Of a stretch of DNA of 64,000 nucleotides, positions 31,922 to 38,872 are shown piece after piece (the stretch's first letter is position 1; each line of letters begins with the position of its first letter). The stretch spans positions 62,001 to 126,000 of the forward strand of contig DYGA01000002.1 of NCBI GenBank assembly GCA_020724865.1. The letters run 5' to 3'. The position numbers and the translations under genes were made by a program. This DNA comes from Candidatus Paceibacter sp. (GTDB lineage Bacteria; Patescibacteria; ABY1; S139-126). Under the pieces are notes generated by a model that did no database searches, had not been told where the DNA came from, and saw only the letters and a program-made list of their open reading frames with translations.

Positions 31922-32535
31922 AAATTGTTTTACGTTTAGTTATTTTTTTGGCCACAACAATTTTTATTCTATTATTACCGATTTATATTTTATTATGGCA
32001 GCAGTCAATTATTGTTCAAACAGTCCTAAATACAAAAAATATTGAAACATTGGGCAGTGACCAATTAACAGATTTAACTATACAAACTTTAAATTTTTTA
32101 ACCAATCGTGGTCAGTTGCCAGAAATATTTTCTGAAAATGAAATTGATCATATGAATGATGTCGCCCAATTGGTTCGTAAGGGGTTTTATACTTTAATTT
32201 TAGTATTTATTATTTTGCTGATACTTTACATATTTTTCAAATTTTTAGGTTCCCCGGAAGTATTTTATAGATTGTTTAGAGGAGGAGCAGTTTTTTCTAT
32301 GATTTTTTTATTTATTTTGGCTTTGTTGATTTTAATTGATTTTACTGTAAATTTTTTATATTTTCATAATATATTTTTCCCCCAAGGCAATTTTATTTTT
32401 CCAGCCAACAGTTTGTTGGTGCAAATCTTTCCCGAAAGATTTTTTAAAGAATTAATCATTTATATTTTTATGGGGGCAACTATATTAGGCGGGATAATTA
32501 TTACTTTGGCTACCTATAAATTAAGAAATAAATAA
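31918..32535 (+). CDS. Lit-like lipoprotein intramolecular transacylase (DUF1461/TIGR01906 family)
   Basis: A 205-residue protein with four helices: N-terminal TM, an extracytoplasmic loop, then three TMs. Two histidines stand in conserved-looking contexts: H78 in SENEIDHMNDV and H150 in NFLYFHNIFFPQGN. Their spacing and surroundings agree with the essential histidine pair of Lit enzymes, which move an acyl chain within lipoproteins to make the lyso form. It overlaps the TraX gene by 4 bp. lgt is elsewhere in the window, so lipoproteins are made. Assignment to Lit activity is an inference from the family. Confidence 0.7.
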   Translation: MKIVLRLVIFLATTIFILLLPIYILLWQQSIIVQTVLNTKNIETLGSDQLTDLTIQTLNFLTNRGQLPEIFSENEIDHMNDVAQLVRKGFYTLILVFIILLILYIFFKFLGSPEVFYRLFRGGAVFSMIFLFILALLILIDFTVNFLYFHNIFFPQGNFIFPANSLLVQIFPERFFKELIIYIFMGATILGGIIITLATYKLRNK

Positions 32536-32569
32536 TTTTTTTCTTAAAAATTTATTTTTAAATTATAAA

Positions 32570-32595
32570 AAAGCGCCGAAATTTTTCGGAGCTTT
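32570..32595 (+). terminator. Probable terminator after the Lit-like gene
   Basis: AAAGC-CCGAAA pairs with TTTCGG-GCTTT (one G-A mismatch), then a short spacer and five T. It lies 34 nt past the stop. Confidence 0.65.
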
Positions 32596-32614
32596 CAGAT
32601 TTTTAAAAAGTTTT

Positions 32615-32716
32615 TTAAAAAGATGGTCTTTTTATAACTTTTTCGTAAGGGGAATAATTTGGATCATCGCCAGTAATCAAATCAATTCTAACTAATAAAA
32701 TTTTTTGCGGATGCAA
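32615..32716 (-). pseudogene. Possible short or frameshifted ORF
   Basis: On the minus strand a 33-codon frame (HPQKILLVRIDLITGDDP..., ending KRPSF, TAA) has protein-like composition. Its only start is a weak TTG (32716) just after an A-rich run. Changing that run by one base would join it to an upstream acidic segment (HDEDEDKK) or to an ATG-led segment (MKMRIKK). It may be a remnant, a sequencing indel or chance. The rest of this 279-bp gap holds the preceding terminator and the cupin promoter (TTGGGA, 17 bp, TATACT at 32776). Confidence 0.3.
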
Positions 32717-32814
32717 TTTTTTTTATCCTCATCTTCATCGTGTATTATTTTCTTGGGATAAAATTGTCATTGTGTTATACTAAAAATAAACCTAATTATT
32801 AATTAAATAAAATT

Positions 32815-33204
32815 ATGAAGGGTTATGTAGTAAATATTGAAACAGAAACAAAAAACAATGAAAATTTTAGAAAAGTACTTTACACTGCGAAAAATAGCCA
32901 ACTAGTGGTAATGAGCTTAAAACCAGGTGAAGATATTGGCGAAGAAATTCATAATTTGGATCAGTTTATCAGAATCGAAGCTGGCAAAGGTCAAGCAGTC
33001 CTTGACGGGGTTACTCACGACATTGCTGATGATTTTGCTATAGTTATTCCAGCCGGCATGAAACACAATATAATCAATACCGGTGATACAGCAATGAAGC
33101 TTTATACCTTATACTCACCACCTGAGCATAGACATGATGTGGTTCATGTTACCAAAGCTGACGCTGCAGTTGAAGAACATTTTGACGGTGTGACCACAGA
33201 ATAA
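32815..33204 (+). CDS. Cupin-domain protein
   Basis: A 129-residue single-cupin protein. The first cupin motif is seen as LKPGEDIGEEIHNLDQFIRIEAG and the second as DDFAIVIPAGMKHNIINTG, supplying His/Glu metal ligands. The C-terminus is His-rich (HRHDVVHVTKAD). Enzymatic role unknown; related small cupins bind metal and may act as isomerases or sensors. It starts a run of same-strand genes (CAP, Gmad2, hydrolase) with gaps of 2-9 nt. Confidence 0.88.
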   Translation: MKGYVVNIETETKNNENFRKVLYTAKNSQLVVMSLKPGEDIGEEIHNLDQFIRIEAGKGQAVLDGVTHDIADDFAIVIPAGMKHNIINTGDTAMKLYTLYSPPEHRHDVVHVTKADAAVEEHFDGVTTE

Positions 33205-33210
33205 TAAATT

Positions 33211-34152
33211 ATGTTTAAAATTAGAAATTTTATTTGGTTAATATTGTTTGTTGTCTTTATTTTTTTACTAGGCTGGTGGCAAAATAATAAAATCAAAATA
33301 ATTTGGCAGTCAGAACCAGGTGACAACGAAATAATGAATTGGCAGCATAATTCGGTGGATGTTTTACAAAATATTGTAACCGAAGTAGAATCTTCGGTTA
33401 TGCCAATGGTAGAAGTTTTAAAAACCCCACCGCCATTGAAAACTGATTTAAAAAATAAGACCAACGAATTAGTTGATAGTAAGATTATTTTTTATACCAA
33501 TCAGGCCCGACTGCAATATCAATTACCTCCTTTAAAAGAGAATAACTTGTTACAGCAGGCTGCACAAAACAAATTGTCAGATATGGTAAAAAATCAATAT
33601 TTTGATCATGTTTCTCCTCAAGGAGTAAGCGCTAGAGATGTTATTGATAGTGTGGGTTATAAATTTATTGCTATTGGAGAGAATTTAGCACTGGGTGGAT
33701 ATAGCGATGAAGCTGATTTAGTCAATGCTTGGTTGGCTAGCCCAGGACACAGGGAAAATATATTAAGTAAAAATTATACGGAAATAGGTGTAGCAGTAGT
33801 TTATACTGAATTTGCAGGAGAAATGACTTGGATAGCGGTACAGGAATTTGGTCGTCCCGCTTCTGATTGTCCAGCAGTCAGTGAAAGTTTAAAAAACCAG
33901 ATAGAGCAGGAGAAAATATCTCTGCAAGCCAAAGAAAATGAGTTGGAAACAAAACTGACAGCACTAAATGTTAATCGCCCTGCAGCCAATGCCACTCGTC
34001 AGCAAATAGATGATTATAACCGGCTGGTCGAAGAGTATAATAATTTAGTGGCTATTTATAAGCAGCAAGCAGAAAATTTAAAACAACAAATTCAAATTTA
34101 TAATCAACAAGTTGAGCAATTTAATACATGTCTTAAAAATATTAATTATTAA
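33211..34152 (+). CDS. CAP (SCP/PR1) domain protein with C-terminal coiled coil
   Basis: A 313-residue exported protein. An N-terminal transmembrane helix (about 5-23) is followed by a linker and a CAP domain (about 88-220) with YFDHVSPQG, GENLALG and SPGHRENILSKNYTEIGV, the last carrying the conserved His-Glu cavity residues. From about 228 to 310 the sequence is a long coiled coil rich in Gln, Glu and Lys. CAP proteins are secreted and of diverse function. The coiled coil suggests oligomerisation or a spacer from the cell. Confidence 0.9.
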   Translation: MFKIRNFIWLILFVVFIFLLGWWQNNKIKIIWQSEPGDNEIMNWQHNSVDVLQNIVTEVESSVMPMVEVLKTPPPLKTDLKNKTNELVDSKIIFYTNQARLQYQLPPLKENNLLQQAAQNKLSDMVKNQYFDHVSPQGVSARDVIDSVGYKFIAIGENLALGGYSDEADLVNAWLASPGHRENILSKNYTEIGVAVVYTEFAGEMTWIAVQEFGRPASDCPAVSESLKNQIEQEKISLQAKENELETKLTALNVNRPAANATRQQIDDYNRLVEEYNNLVAIYKQQAENLKQQIQIYNQQVEQFNTCLKNINY

Positions 34153-34161
34153 AGTTATTAA

Positions 34162-34671
34162 ATGAAAAAAAATTATTTATTTTTTATTATTATACTAATT
34201 TTGTTTATCAGCAGTTTATTGTGGTGGCGTTTTTCTGGTCCTGAAGATACTTGGATTTGTGAAAATGGAACTTGGATAAAACACGGAAATCCTGAAACGC
34301 CTCAACCAGTTACTGGTTGTGGTGAAGAAGCAAATAGTATGGTCAATGATATTGTTATTACGTCTCCCACGCTTGAGAGTGAAGTTACTAGTCCTTTGAT
34401 CATATCTGGTCAAGCTCGGGGAAATTGGTTCTTTGAAGCAACTTTTCCCATTCAGTTGACCACAGTACACGGTTTAATATTGGGCAATACTCAAGCCCAG
34501 GCTCAGAGTGATTGGATGACCGAAGGATATGTTCCTTTTATTGCTACTCTTGATTTTAATATGCCGAATGATGTTGATCAGGGAGAATTGATTTTTGAAA
34601 AAGCTAACCCTTCAGGTTTGCCCGAACATGGCGCGGAGTATAGGTTACCAGTAAAATTTAAAAATAATTAA
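34162..34671 (+). CDS. Gmad2-type Ig-like surface protein
   Basis: A 169-residue protein with an N-terminal transmembrane helix (about 5-22). A short cysteine-containing segment (WICENGTWIKHGNP...GCGE) precedes a Gmad2-like immunoglobulin domain (about 68-165) recognised by ITSPTLESEVTSPLIISGQARG and GYVPFIATLDF. These domains occur in Gram-positive spore proteins and in many CPR secreted proteins. Role unknown. It follows the CAP gene by 9 nt. Confidence 0.78.
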   Translation: MKKNYLFFIIILILFISSLLWWRFSGPEDTWICENGTWIKHGNPETPQPVTGCGEEANSMVNDIVITSPTLESEVTSPLIISGQARGNWFFEATFPIQLTTVHGLILGNTQAQAQSDWMTEGYVPFIATLDFNMPNDVDQGELIFEKANPSGLPEHGAEYRLPVKFKNN

Positions 34672-34673
34672 TC

Positions 34674-35198
34674 ATGGATATTATTTCTCATGGATTGTGG
34701 GGTGGCATCGCTTTTGGTCAAAGAAAAAAAAGTTATTATTTTTTAGCATTGTTTTTCGGCATGGCTCCGGATTTATTTTCTTTTGGTATTTTTACAGTCC
34801 TTGTCTGGTTAGGTATTGAACAGGGGGTTAATTGGTCAGCTGGCGTTCCACCAATGAGCGCAATTCCTAATTATGTTCATGTATTATATAATCTTACTCA
34901 TAGTCTGGTTGTTGCTAGCGCGGTGATTTTATTTATTTATTTATTGAAGAAAAAAGTTTTCTGGCCTTTATTAGCATGGCCTTTACATATATTTTTTGAT
35001 ATTTTTTCCCATAGCACTGATTTTTTCCCCACACCTTTTCTCTGGCCGATAAAAAATTATTATATTAACGGTATTGCTTGGAGTACACCTTGGGTATTTG
35101 TTTCTAACTGGTTATTATTGTTGTTGATTTATGGGGTGTTTATTATTTTTTATTTTTTAAAAAAGAAAAAAAATGAAAAATTACGCCAAAATAGGTAA
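34674..35198 (+). CDS. Membrane-bound metal-dependent hydrolase-like protein (YdjM/DUF457-like)
   Basis: A 174-residue polytopic protein with histidine/aspartate motifs at helix ends: DIISHGLWG, GMAPDLFSF, LTHSLVV, and HIFFDIFSHSTDFFPTPFLWP. This pattern resembles the YdjM/DUF457 membrane-bound hydrolase family, for which phospholipase-like metal chemistry has been proposed. It begins 2 nt after the Gmad2 gene. Its last 26 bases overlap a small basic ORF in another frame. Confidence 0.7.
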   Translation: MDIISHGLWGGIAFGQRKKSYYFLALFFGMAPDLFSFGIFTVLVWLGIEQGVNWSAGVPPMSAIPNYVHVLYNLTHSLVVASAVILFIYLLKKKVFWPLLAWPLHIFFDIFSHSTDFFPTPFLWPIKNYYINGIAWSTPWVFVSNWLLLLLIYGVFIIFYFLKKKKNEKLRQNR

Positions 35199-35280
35199 GC
35201 GTCTGGGCCGTCCGGCTTATCGCACTCCGGCCAGTTTTCGTTATCAAGCAAGTTTAAAAAAACGCACCAATAAACATTGA
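35173..35280 (+). CDS. Small very basic protein, 35 residues
   Basis: An ATG at 35173 opens a frame to TGA 35278-35280 encoding MKNYAKIGKRLGRPAYRT and a further 17 residues, with about a third Lys/Arg/His. An AAAAGAAAAAAA tract precedes the ATG, and it overlaps the end of the hydrolase-like gene by 26 bp. Its codons (GCC, CTG, GGC, CGT, CCG) are richer in GC than the neighbours, suggesting constraint rather than AT drift. A small RNA-binding or ribosome-associated protein is possible. No family is recognised, and chance cannot be excluded. Confidence 0.45.
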   Translation: MKNYAKIGKRLGRPAYRTPASFRYQASLKKRTNKH

Positions 35281-35305
35281 TTGTTTGTTATAATGCTAGT
35301 ATAAT
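35277..35305 (+). promoter_or_regulatory. Promoter of the cupredoxin gene
   Basis: TTGATT (35277-35282) and TATAAT (35300-35305) are separated by 17 bp. A second TATAAT lies at 35289-35294. The predicted 5' UTR is about 22 nt. Confidence 0.65.
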
Positions 35306-35334
35306 ATTTTTATTATTATTAAAAAATTTGCAAT

Positions 35335-36159
35335 ATGTTAAATATACTAAAAAATAAAAAAGGTATCAGTCCTTACGTTGTAGTGGCCGTCATAGCTGTT
35401 TTGGTTTTAGTGGTAGTTGTTTTGATAATTATTCAGCAACCAAAAGATGATGCAGTGACTCCTATCCCAACCAATAGTGGTCAGAATAATATATTACCCC
35501 TTACTACAACCAATGAGCAACAACCGTTTATCCAACTGTCAGCTCAGTCAATTGCTGATGAAGTAGTAGATGTTGATAATTTATATACTACTCAGCCCAG
35601 TTGGTTGGTAATTTATGATAGTGATGAAGGTGGAGCGCCCGGTGAAGTATTGGGGAATTTAGCTTTAACTCCCGGTTTATTTCAAAATTTATCCGTTCCT
35701 ATTAGTGGCACTACCAGTACAGTTTTATGGGCAGTTCTTCACGCAGATGAGGGAGAAGTGGGTAAATTTGAATATCCCAATGGTACTGATTTGCCCCTGT
35801 TAGTTAATAATCAGATAGTAGCTGCCAATTTTTCCACTATTCAGGAAGAAAAAGAACTAATAAGCGAGGATCAGAATAATGCAGTTAAAATTTTTAATAT
35901 TACTGGTGTAAATTTTTCTTTTTCTCAGCCCGAAATTAGAGTTAAAAAAGGCGATAAGGTGAGGATAGAATTTACCTCTACAGACGGTTTTCATGATTGG
36001 GTAGTTGATGAGTTTGCTGCGGCTACGGAAAAAGTCAATACTGGCGGTAGTACTTCCGTAGAATTTGTGGCAGATAAAGTTGGTACTTTTGAGTATTATT
36101 GTAGTGTGGGACAACATCGGGCTATGGGCATGGTGGGTAAGCTAATTGTGGAAGAATAA
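35335..36159 (+). CDS. Membrane-anchored DUF7282-cupredoxin protein
   Basis: A 274-residue protein. The N-terminus MLNILKNKKGISPYVVVAVIA leads into a transmembrane helix (about 13-35). A middle domain (about 60-165; PSWLVIYDSDEGGAPGEVLG and LWAVLHADEG) resembles DUF7282. The C-terminal cupredoxin domain (about 180-274) has type 1 copper ligands: His in GFHDWV, and Cys-His-Met in YYCSVGQHRAMGM. It could carry electrons or sequester copper on the outer face of the membrane. No oxidase partner is in the window. Confidence 0.82.
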   Translation: MLNILKNKKGISPYVVVAVIAVLVLVVVVLIIIQQPKDDAVTPIPTNSGQNNILPLTTTNEQQPFIQLSAQSIADEVVDVDNLYTTQPSWLVIYDSDEGGAPGEVLGNLALTPGLFQNLSVPISGTTSTVLWAVLHADEGEVGKFEYPNGTDLPLLVNNQIVAANFSTIQEEKELISEDQNNAVKIFNITGVNFSFSQPEIRVKKGDKVRIEFTSTDGFHDWVVDEFAAATEKVNTGGSTSVEFVADKVGTFEYYCSVGQHRAMGMVGKLIVEE

Positions 36160-36165
36160 TTCGTC

Positions 36166-36190
36166 ACCTCGTCAATTTGGCGAGGTATTT
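36166..36190 (+). terminator. Terminator after the cupredoxin gene
   Basis: ACCTCG (36166-36171) and CGAGGT (36181-36186) form a 6-bp stem with a 9-nt loop, followed by ATTTT. It occupies the region where an in-frame TTG (36177) would otherwise extend the next gene, arguing for the ATG at 36201 as its start. Confidence 0.75.
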
Positions 36191-36200
36191 TAATAATTTT

Positions 36201-36956
36201 ATGGTAAAGAAAAATTTTTCTTCCCCAAAATTATCGCAAATTGTTAGCGAGCAACCTTTTAAGTTGTCACGTTCTAAGTTAGAATTATTTTTGGAATGTC
36301 CTCGTTGTTTTTATTTGGATCGTAAATTAGGCGTATCTCGGCCTGCTAATTTTCCCTTTACTTTAAACAACGCTGTTGATGCTTTGCTGAAAAAAGAGTT
36401 TGATATTCATCGAGCTAAAAATCAGGTCCATCCTATGATGGCAGCTTATAATATTGACGCTGTACCTTTTGCTCATCCTGATATGGATAAGTGGCGACAC
36501 AATTTTACCGGTATTCAATATTTAGACAAAGAAAAAAATTTACTTATTTATGGAGCGGTTGATGATATTTGGATAAATCCAGCGGGTGAACTTATGATTG
36601 TAGATTATAAAGCGACTGCCACCGAAAGTGAGATTACTTTGGAGGCAGAATATCGTCAAGTTTACAAACGACAAATGGAAATTTATCAGTGGTTGTTTAG
36701 AAAAAATGGTTTTACTGTGTCTGATACCGGTTATTTTGTGTATGCCAATGGTAAAAAAGATAAGCAAGCTTTTGATGGCCGGTTGGATTTTGATGTTCAA
36801 ATAATTCCATATCAAGGAGATGATAGTTGGGTTGATGAAGCAATAACAGCTTCCTACCAGTGTTTAATTAATAAACAAATACCCCCAGCTTCCCAGAATT
36901 GTAATTATTGTCTTTATCGTAAGTCGGCGCAAAAATTGGAAAAAGAAAAACCCTGA
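36201..36956 (+). CDS. PD-(D/E)XK nuclease-like protein (Cas4/RecB type)
   Basis: About 251 residues. The N-terminal LSRSKLELFLECPRCFYLDRKLG is the usual opening of PDDEXK_1/RecB-like nucleases. The active-site pattern is seen as GAVDDIW followed by LMIVDYKAT (D...DxK), and QMEIYQWLF supplies the downstream Gln-Tyr. The C-terminus has CNYCLYRK which, with the N-terminal CPRC, could bind an iron-sulfur cluster as in Cas4/AddB. No CRISPR genes are nearby, so a DNA repair or processing role is likelier. Confidence 0.82.
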   Translation: MVKKNFSSPKLSQIVSEQPFKLSRSKLELFLECPRCFYLDRKLGVSRPANFPFTLNNAVDALLKKEFDIHRAKNQVHPMMAAYNIDAVPFAHPDMDKWRHNFTGIQYLDKEKNLLIYGAVDDIWINPAGELMIVDYKATATESEITLEAEYRQVYKRQMEIYQWLFRKNGFTVSDTGYFVYANGKKDKQAFDGRLDFDVQIIPYQGDDSWVDEAITASYQCLINKQIPPASQNCNYCLYRKSAQKLEKEKP

Positions 36957-36973
36957 TATATATCAGGGTTTTT
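36947..36973. terminator. Convergent bidirectional terminator
   Basis: AAAACCCTGATA and its complement TATCAGGGTTTT form a long perfect hairpin with T-runs on both strands. It overlaps the stop of the nuclease-like gene and faces the end of the small minus-strand gene. Confidence 0.9.
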
Positions 36974-36980
36974 AAAATTT

Positions 36981-37124
36981 TTAATTAATTATTTCATCCA
37001 GAATTTCGTGCGCCCCAACTAGTTGGGGGAATTTTGGGGTAGTAAATTTTTTATGCCATTTATAGGCAGAAAAAATTGAAATTGTGATAAATAATGGCAA
37101 CCAAAAAATTTTTTTGTTTTTCAT
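36981..37124 (-). CDS. Small membrane or secreted peptide, 47 residues
   Basis: On the minus strand an ATG at 37124 is preceded by AAGGAG with a 5-nt spacer, an unusually good Shine-Dalgarno for this window. The product starts MKNKKIFWLPLFITISIFSAY and continues with a basic/polar tail ending HEILDEIIN. The hydrophobic stretch is a signal anchor. It terminates into the shared hairpin at 36947. Its codons for PQLVG form a perfect 16-bp palindrome (37013-37028). Function unknown. It occupies most of the gap between the nuclease-like gene and the next gene. Confidence 0.65.
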   Translation of the reverse strand: MKNKKIFWLPLFITISIFSAYKWHKKFTTPKFPQLVGAHEILDEIIN

Positions 37125-37272
37125 TTTAGCTCCTTGAAATTAGTTGGAAAGTTATTAAAGAAATAATTATCTATTATTATTAATTTTTATATTTTTGTCA
37201 ATAATAATTAATTATTAGTTTCAAATTTAGTTAGAAACAGCTATAATATAAGTAAAATAATTAAGAAAAAAT

Positions 37273-37740
37273 ATGAATAAATTGAAATTAGCAAAAGTGG
37301 GGCAAATATTTCTTTTGCTCTGTGGCACTGTGTTTGCTTGGTATATTATCATTCGTGAATTTATAAATTTTTATGCCAATGAAGGCACAATTTTCAAAGT
37401 GACTGATTGTGTTTATACCAACCCAGTTACCACTGCGTGTTTTTATGGAGGTATAGGTTTTGTGGTAGCTTTGGGTTGGGCCATTTATTTGTTTAAAAAG
37501 CATGAGTATAAAGGCCGTTTATATCACACTATATTTTTACTTGGTGGAACATTGTTTGCTTGGAGTGTGGTAGCGTGGGAATGGTGGAAAATAAAACAAG
37601 CCGCCGGTCAGCCAGTGGTTGGGTGTAGTGGTTTAATGAATTCAATTTTTGATTCTTCTTGTCTTTATGGAGCTAGTTTTTTCTTAATATCTTTTTTGGT
37701 GGGGTGGTATATTTTTGATTTAGTAAAAAAATCAGCTTAA
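37273..37740 (+). CDS. Four-helix membrane protein with internal duplication and paired cysteines
   Basis: A 155-residue protein made of two similar halves (about 10-72 and 85-152). Each half has helix-loop-helix, the first helix with GTVFAW or GTLFAW. Each extracytoplasmic loop holds two cysteines with similar ends: DCVYTNPVTTACFYGG and GCSGLMNSIFDSSCLYGA. The cysteines probably form disulfides outside the membrane. I do not recognise the family. It lies alone between AT-rich hairpins and a minus-strand peptide gene. Confidence 0.75.
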   Translation: MNKLKLAKVGQIFLLLCGTVFAWYIIIREFINFYANEGTIFKVTDCVYTNPVTTACFYGGIGFVVALGWAIYLFKKHEYKGRLYHTIFLLGGTLFAWSVVAWEWWKIKQAAGQPVVGCSGLMNSIFDSSCLYGASFFLISFLVGWYIFDLVKKSA

Positions 37741-37751
37741 CTTTACAGTTA

Positions 37752-37826
37752 TAATTTTTATTGTTGATCAATAAAAATTAACTTAATTTTTGATTATTTT
37801 ATTTTCAAGATAATAAAATAATCAAA
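37752..37826. repeat. Two tandem AT-only perfect hairpins
   Basis: TAATTTTTATTG (37752-37763) pairs with CAATAAAAATTA (37769-37780), and TTTGATTATTTTATT (37789-37803) pairs with AATAAAATAATCAAA (37812-37826). The stems are 12 and 15 bp with short loops. They occupy the 109-bp gap after the duplicated membrane gene. They may act as weak terminators or RNA stabilisers, although neither has a GC-rich stem. Confidence 0.6.
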
Positions 37827-37855
37827 CGAATAATTAAAATAGTTAAAAATTGAGC

Positions 37856-38242
37856 ATGCGGGGGCAAAGACGTAATATTATTTTTTTGGCCATTTATATT
37901 GCTTTGGCTATTATACTTATTTTGACTCTAATTTATTTTATTTGGCAAACACAGCAAACTCGAGAACAAAAAATTGAGCAAACTAATCTAATCCCTCAAG
38001 TAGAAAGATATTTTATTCACGCCACCATAGATCAGGTTCATGTTTCTGCTCGCGCGCTAGTGGTAAATTATAATGATGAAAATGGTATTATCGTTGGTTT
38101 ATTGCCAGAAGCAAAAATTTTAAATCAAAATAATCAAGAAGTATCCTTAACTGATTTACAAATCGGGCAAAAAATAAAAATTGAAGTAAAGTTTGTGGGC
38201 ACAAATTCTATTTTAGCTGATAATATTTATCTCGAATATTAA
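37856..38242 (+). CDS. Single-span membrane protein, unknown
   Basis: About 128 residues from ATG 37856 (an in-frame TTG lies two codons upstream). A basic N-terminus (MRGQRRN) and one transmembrane helix (about 9-30) precede a soluble C-terminal domain (about 55-128) that looks like a small beta-barrel: LPEAKILNQNNQEVSLTDL and IGQKIKIEVKFVG. This resembles the DUF5666/OB-like segments of secreted proteins, but that is not secure. Its stop shares the bases TTAA with the stop of the convergent rlmE. Confidence 0.6.
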   Translation: MRGQRRNIIFLAIYIALAIILILTLIYFIWQTQQTREQKIEQTNLIPQVERYFIHATIDQVHVSARALVVNYNDENGIIVGLLPEAKILNQNNQEVSLTDLQIGQKIKIEVKFVGTNSILADNIYLEY

Positions 38243-38820
38243 TTTTTTTTCTTAAGACCTATAAAATAAATTTCTTTACTGTTATTACGGCTGGTATGGG
38301 GTTTGAAGCGATAAGTTTTTAAAAAATATTTTTTTAACTGTTGATAAAATTTTTCAGCTTCTGGGCTCATAAAAATTTTGACACAAAAATTTCCTTGTTT
38401 TTTTAGTACTTGATTGGCAATTTTTAGTGCTTGTTCGACTAGGGCAAGCGAGCGACTAGAATCAGCAATTTTTATTCCGCTGGTAGCTGGGGCGGCATCA
38501 GACAAAACTACGTCAAATTTATTTTTCCATTGATCCATTAAACTATTCAAGGCAAAAATGTCTTGTTGAATAGTTTTGATATTACTTTGCGGCAAATTTT
38601 TTATGGGACTAATATCAACACCAATAACTTTCCCCCTTGGACCAACTATTTTGGCGCAATATTGCAGCCAAGAACCTGGGGCAGCTCCCAAATCAAGAAC
38701 ATTTTGCCCAACAGTTATTAGTTTAAATTTATTGTTTATTTCTTCTAGTTTAAATATCGCGCGCGAGCGGTAGCCTTGAGATTTAGCTTTTTGAGTAAAT
38801 TTGTCATTTGGTTGATACAT
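38239..38820 (-). CDS. rlmE: 23S rRNA 2'-O-ribose methyltransferase RlmE (FtsJ)
   Basis: A 193-residue SAM-dependent methyltransferase that modifies the peptidyl-transferase region of 23S rRNA. The N-terminal KAKSQGYRSRAIFKLEEIN, SAM loop VLDLGAAPGSWLQY, VLSDAAPATSG and VKIFM supply the K-D-K-E catalytic tetrad. The stop overlaps that of the convergent upstream gene by 4 bp. Confidence 0.95.
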   Translation of the reverse strand: MYQPNDKFTQKAKSQGYRSRAIFKLEEINNKFKLITVGQNVLDLGAAPGSWLQYCAKIVGPRGKVIGVDISPIKNLPQSNIKTIQQDIFALNSLMDQWKNKFDVVLSDAAPATSGIKIADSSRSLALVEQALKIANQVLKKQGNFCVKIFMSPEAEKFYQQLKKYFLKTYRFKPHTSRNNSKEIYFIGLKKKN

Positions 38821-38872
38821 AAAAGCTTGATTTGTGTTATAATAAATATATGATATCTTATTTTAATTATTT

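Noticed and set aside
36177..36200. TTG start for the PD-(D/E)XK protein
   Set aside because: It lies within the terminator hairpin of the previous gene; ATG 36201 is better placed.
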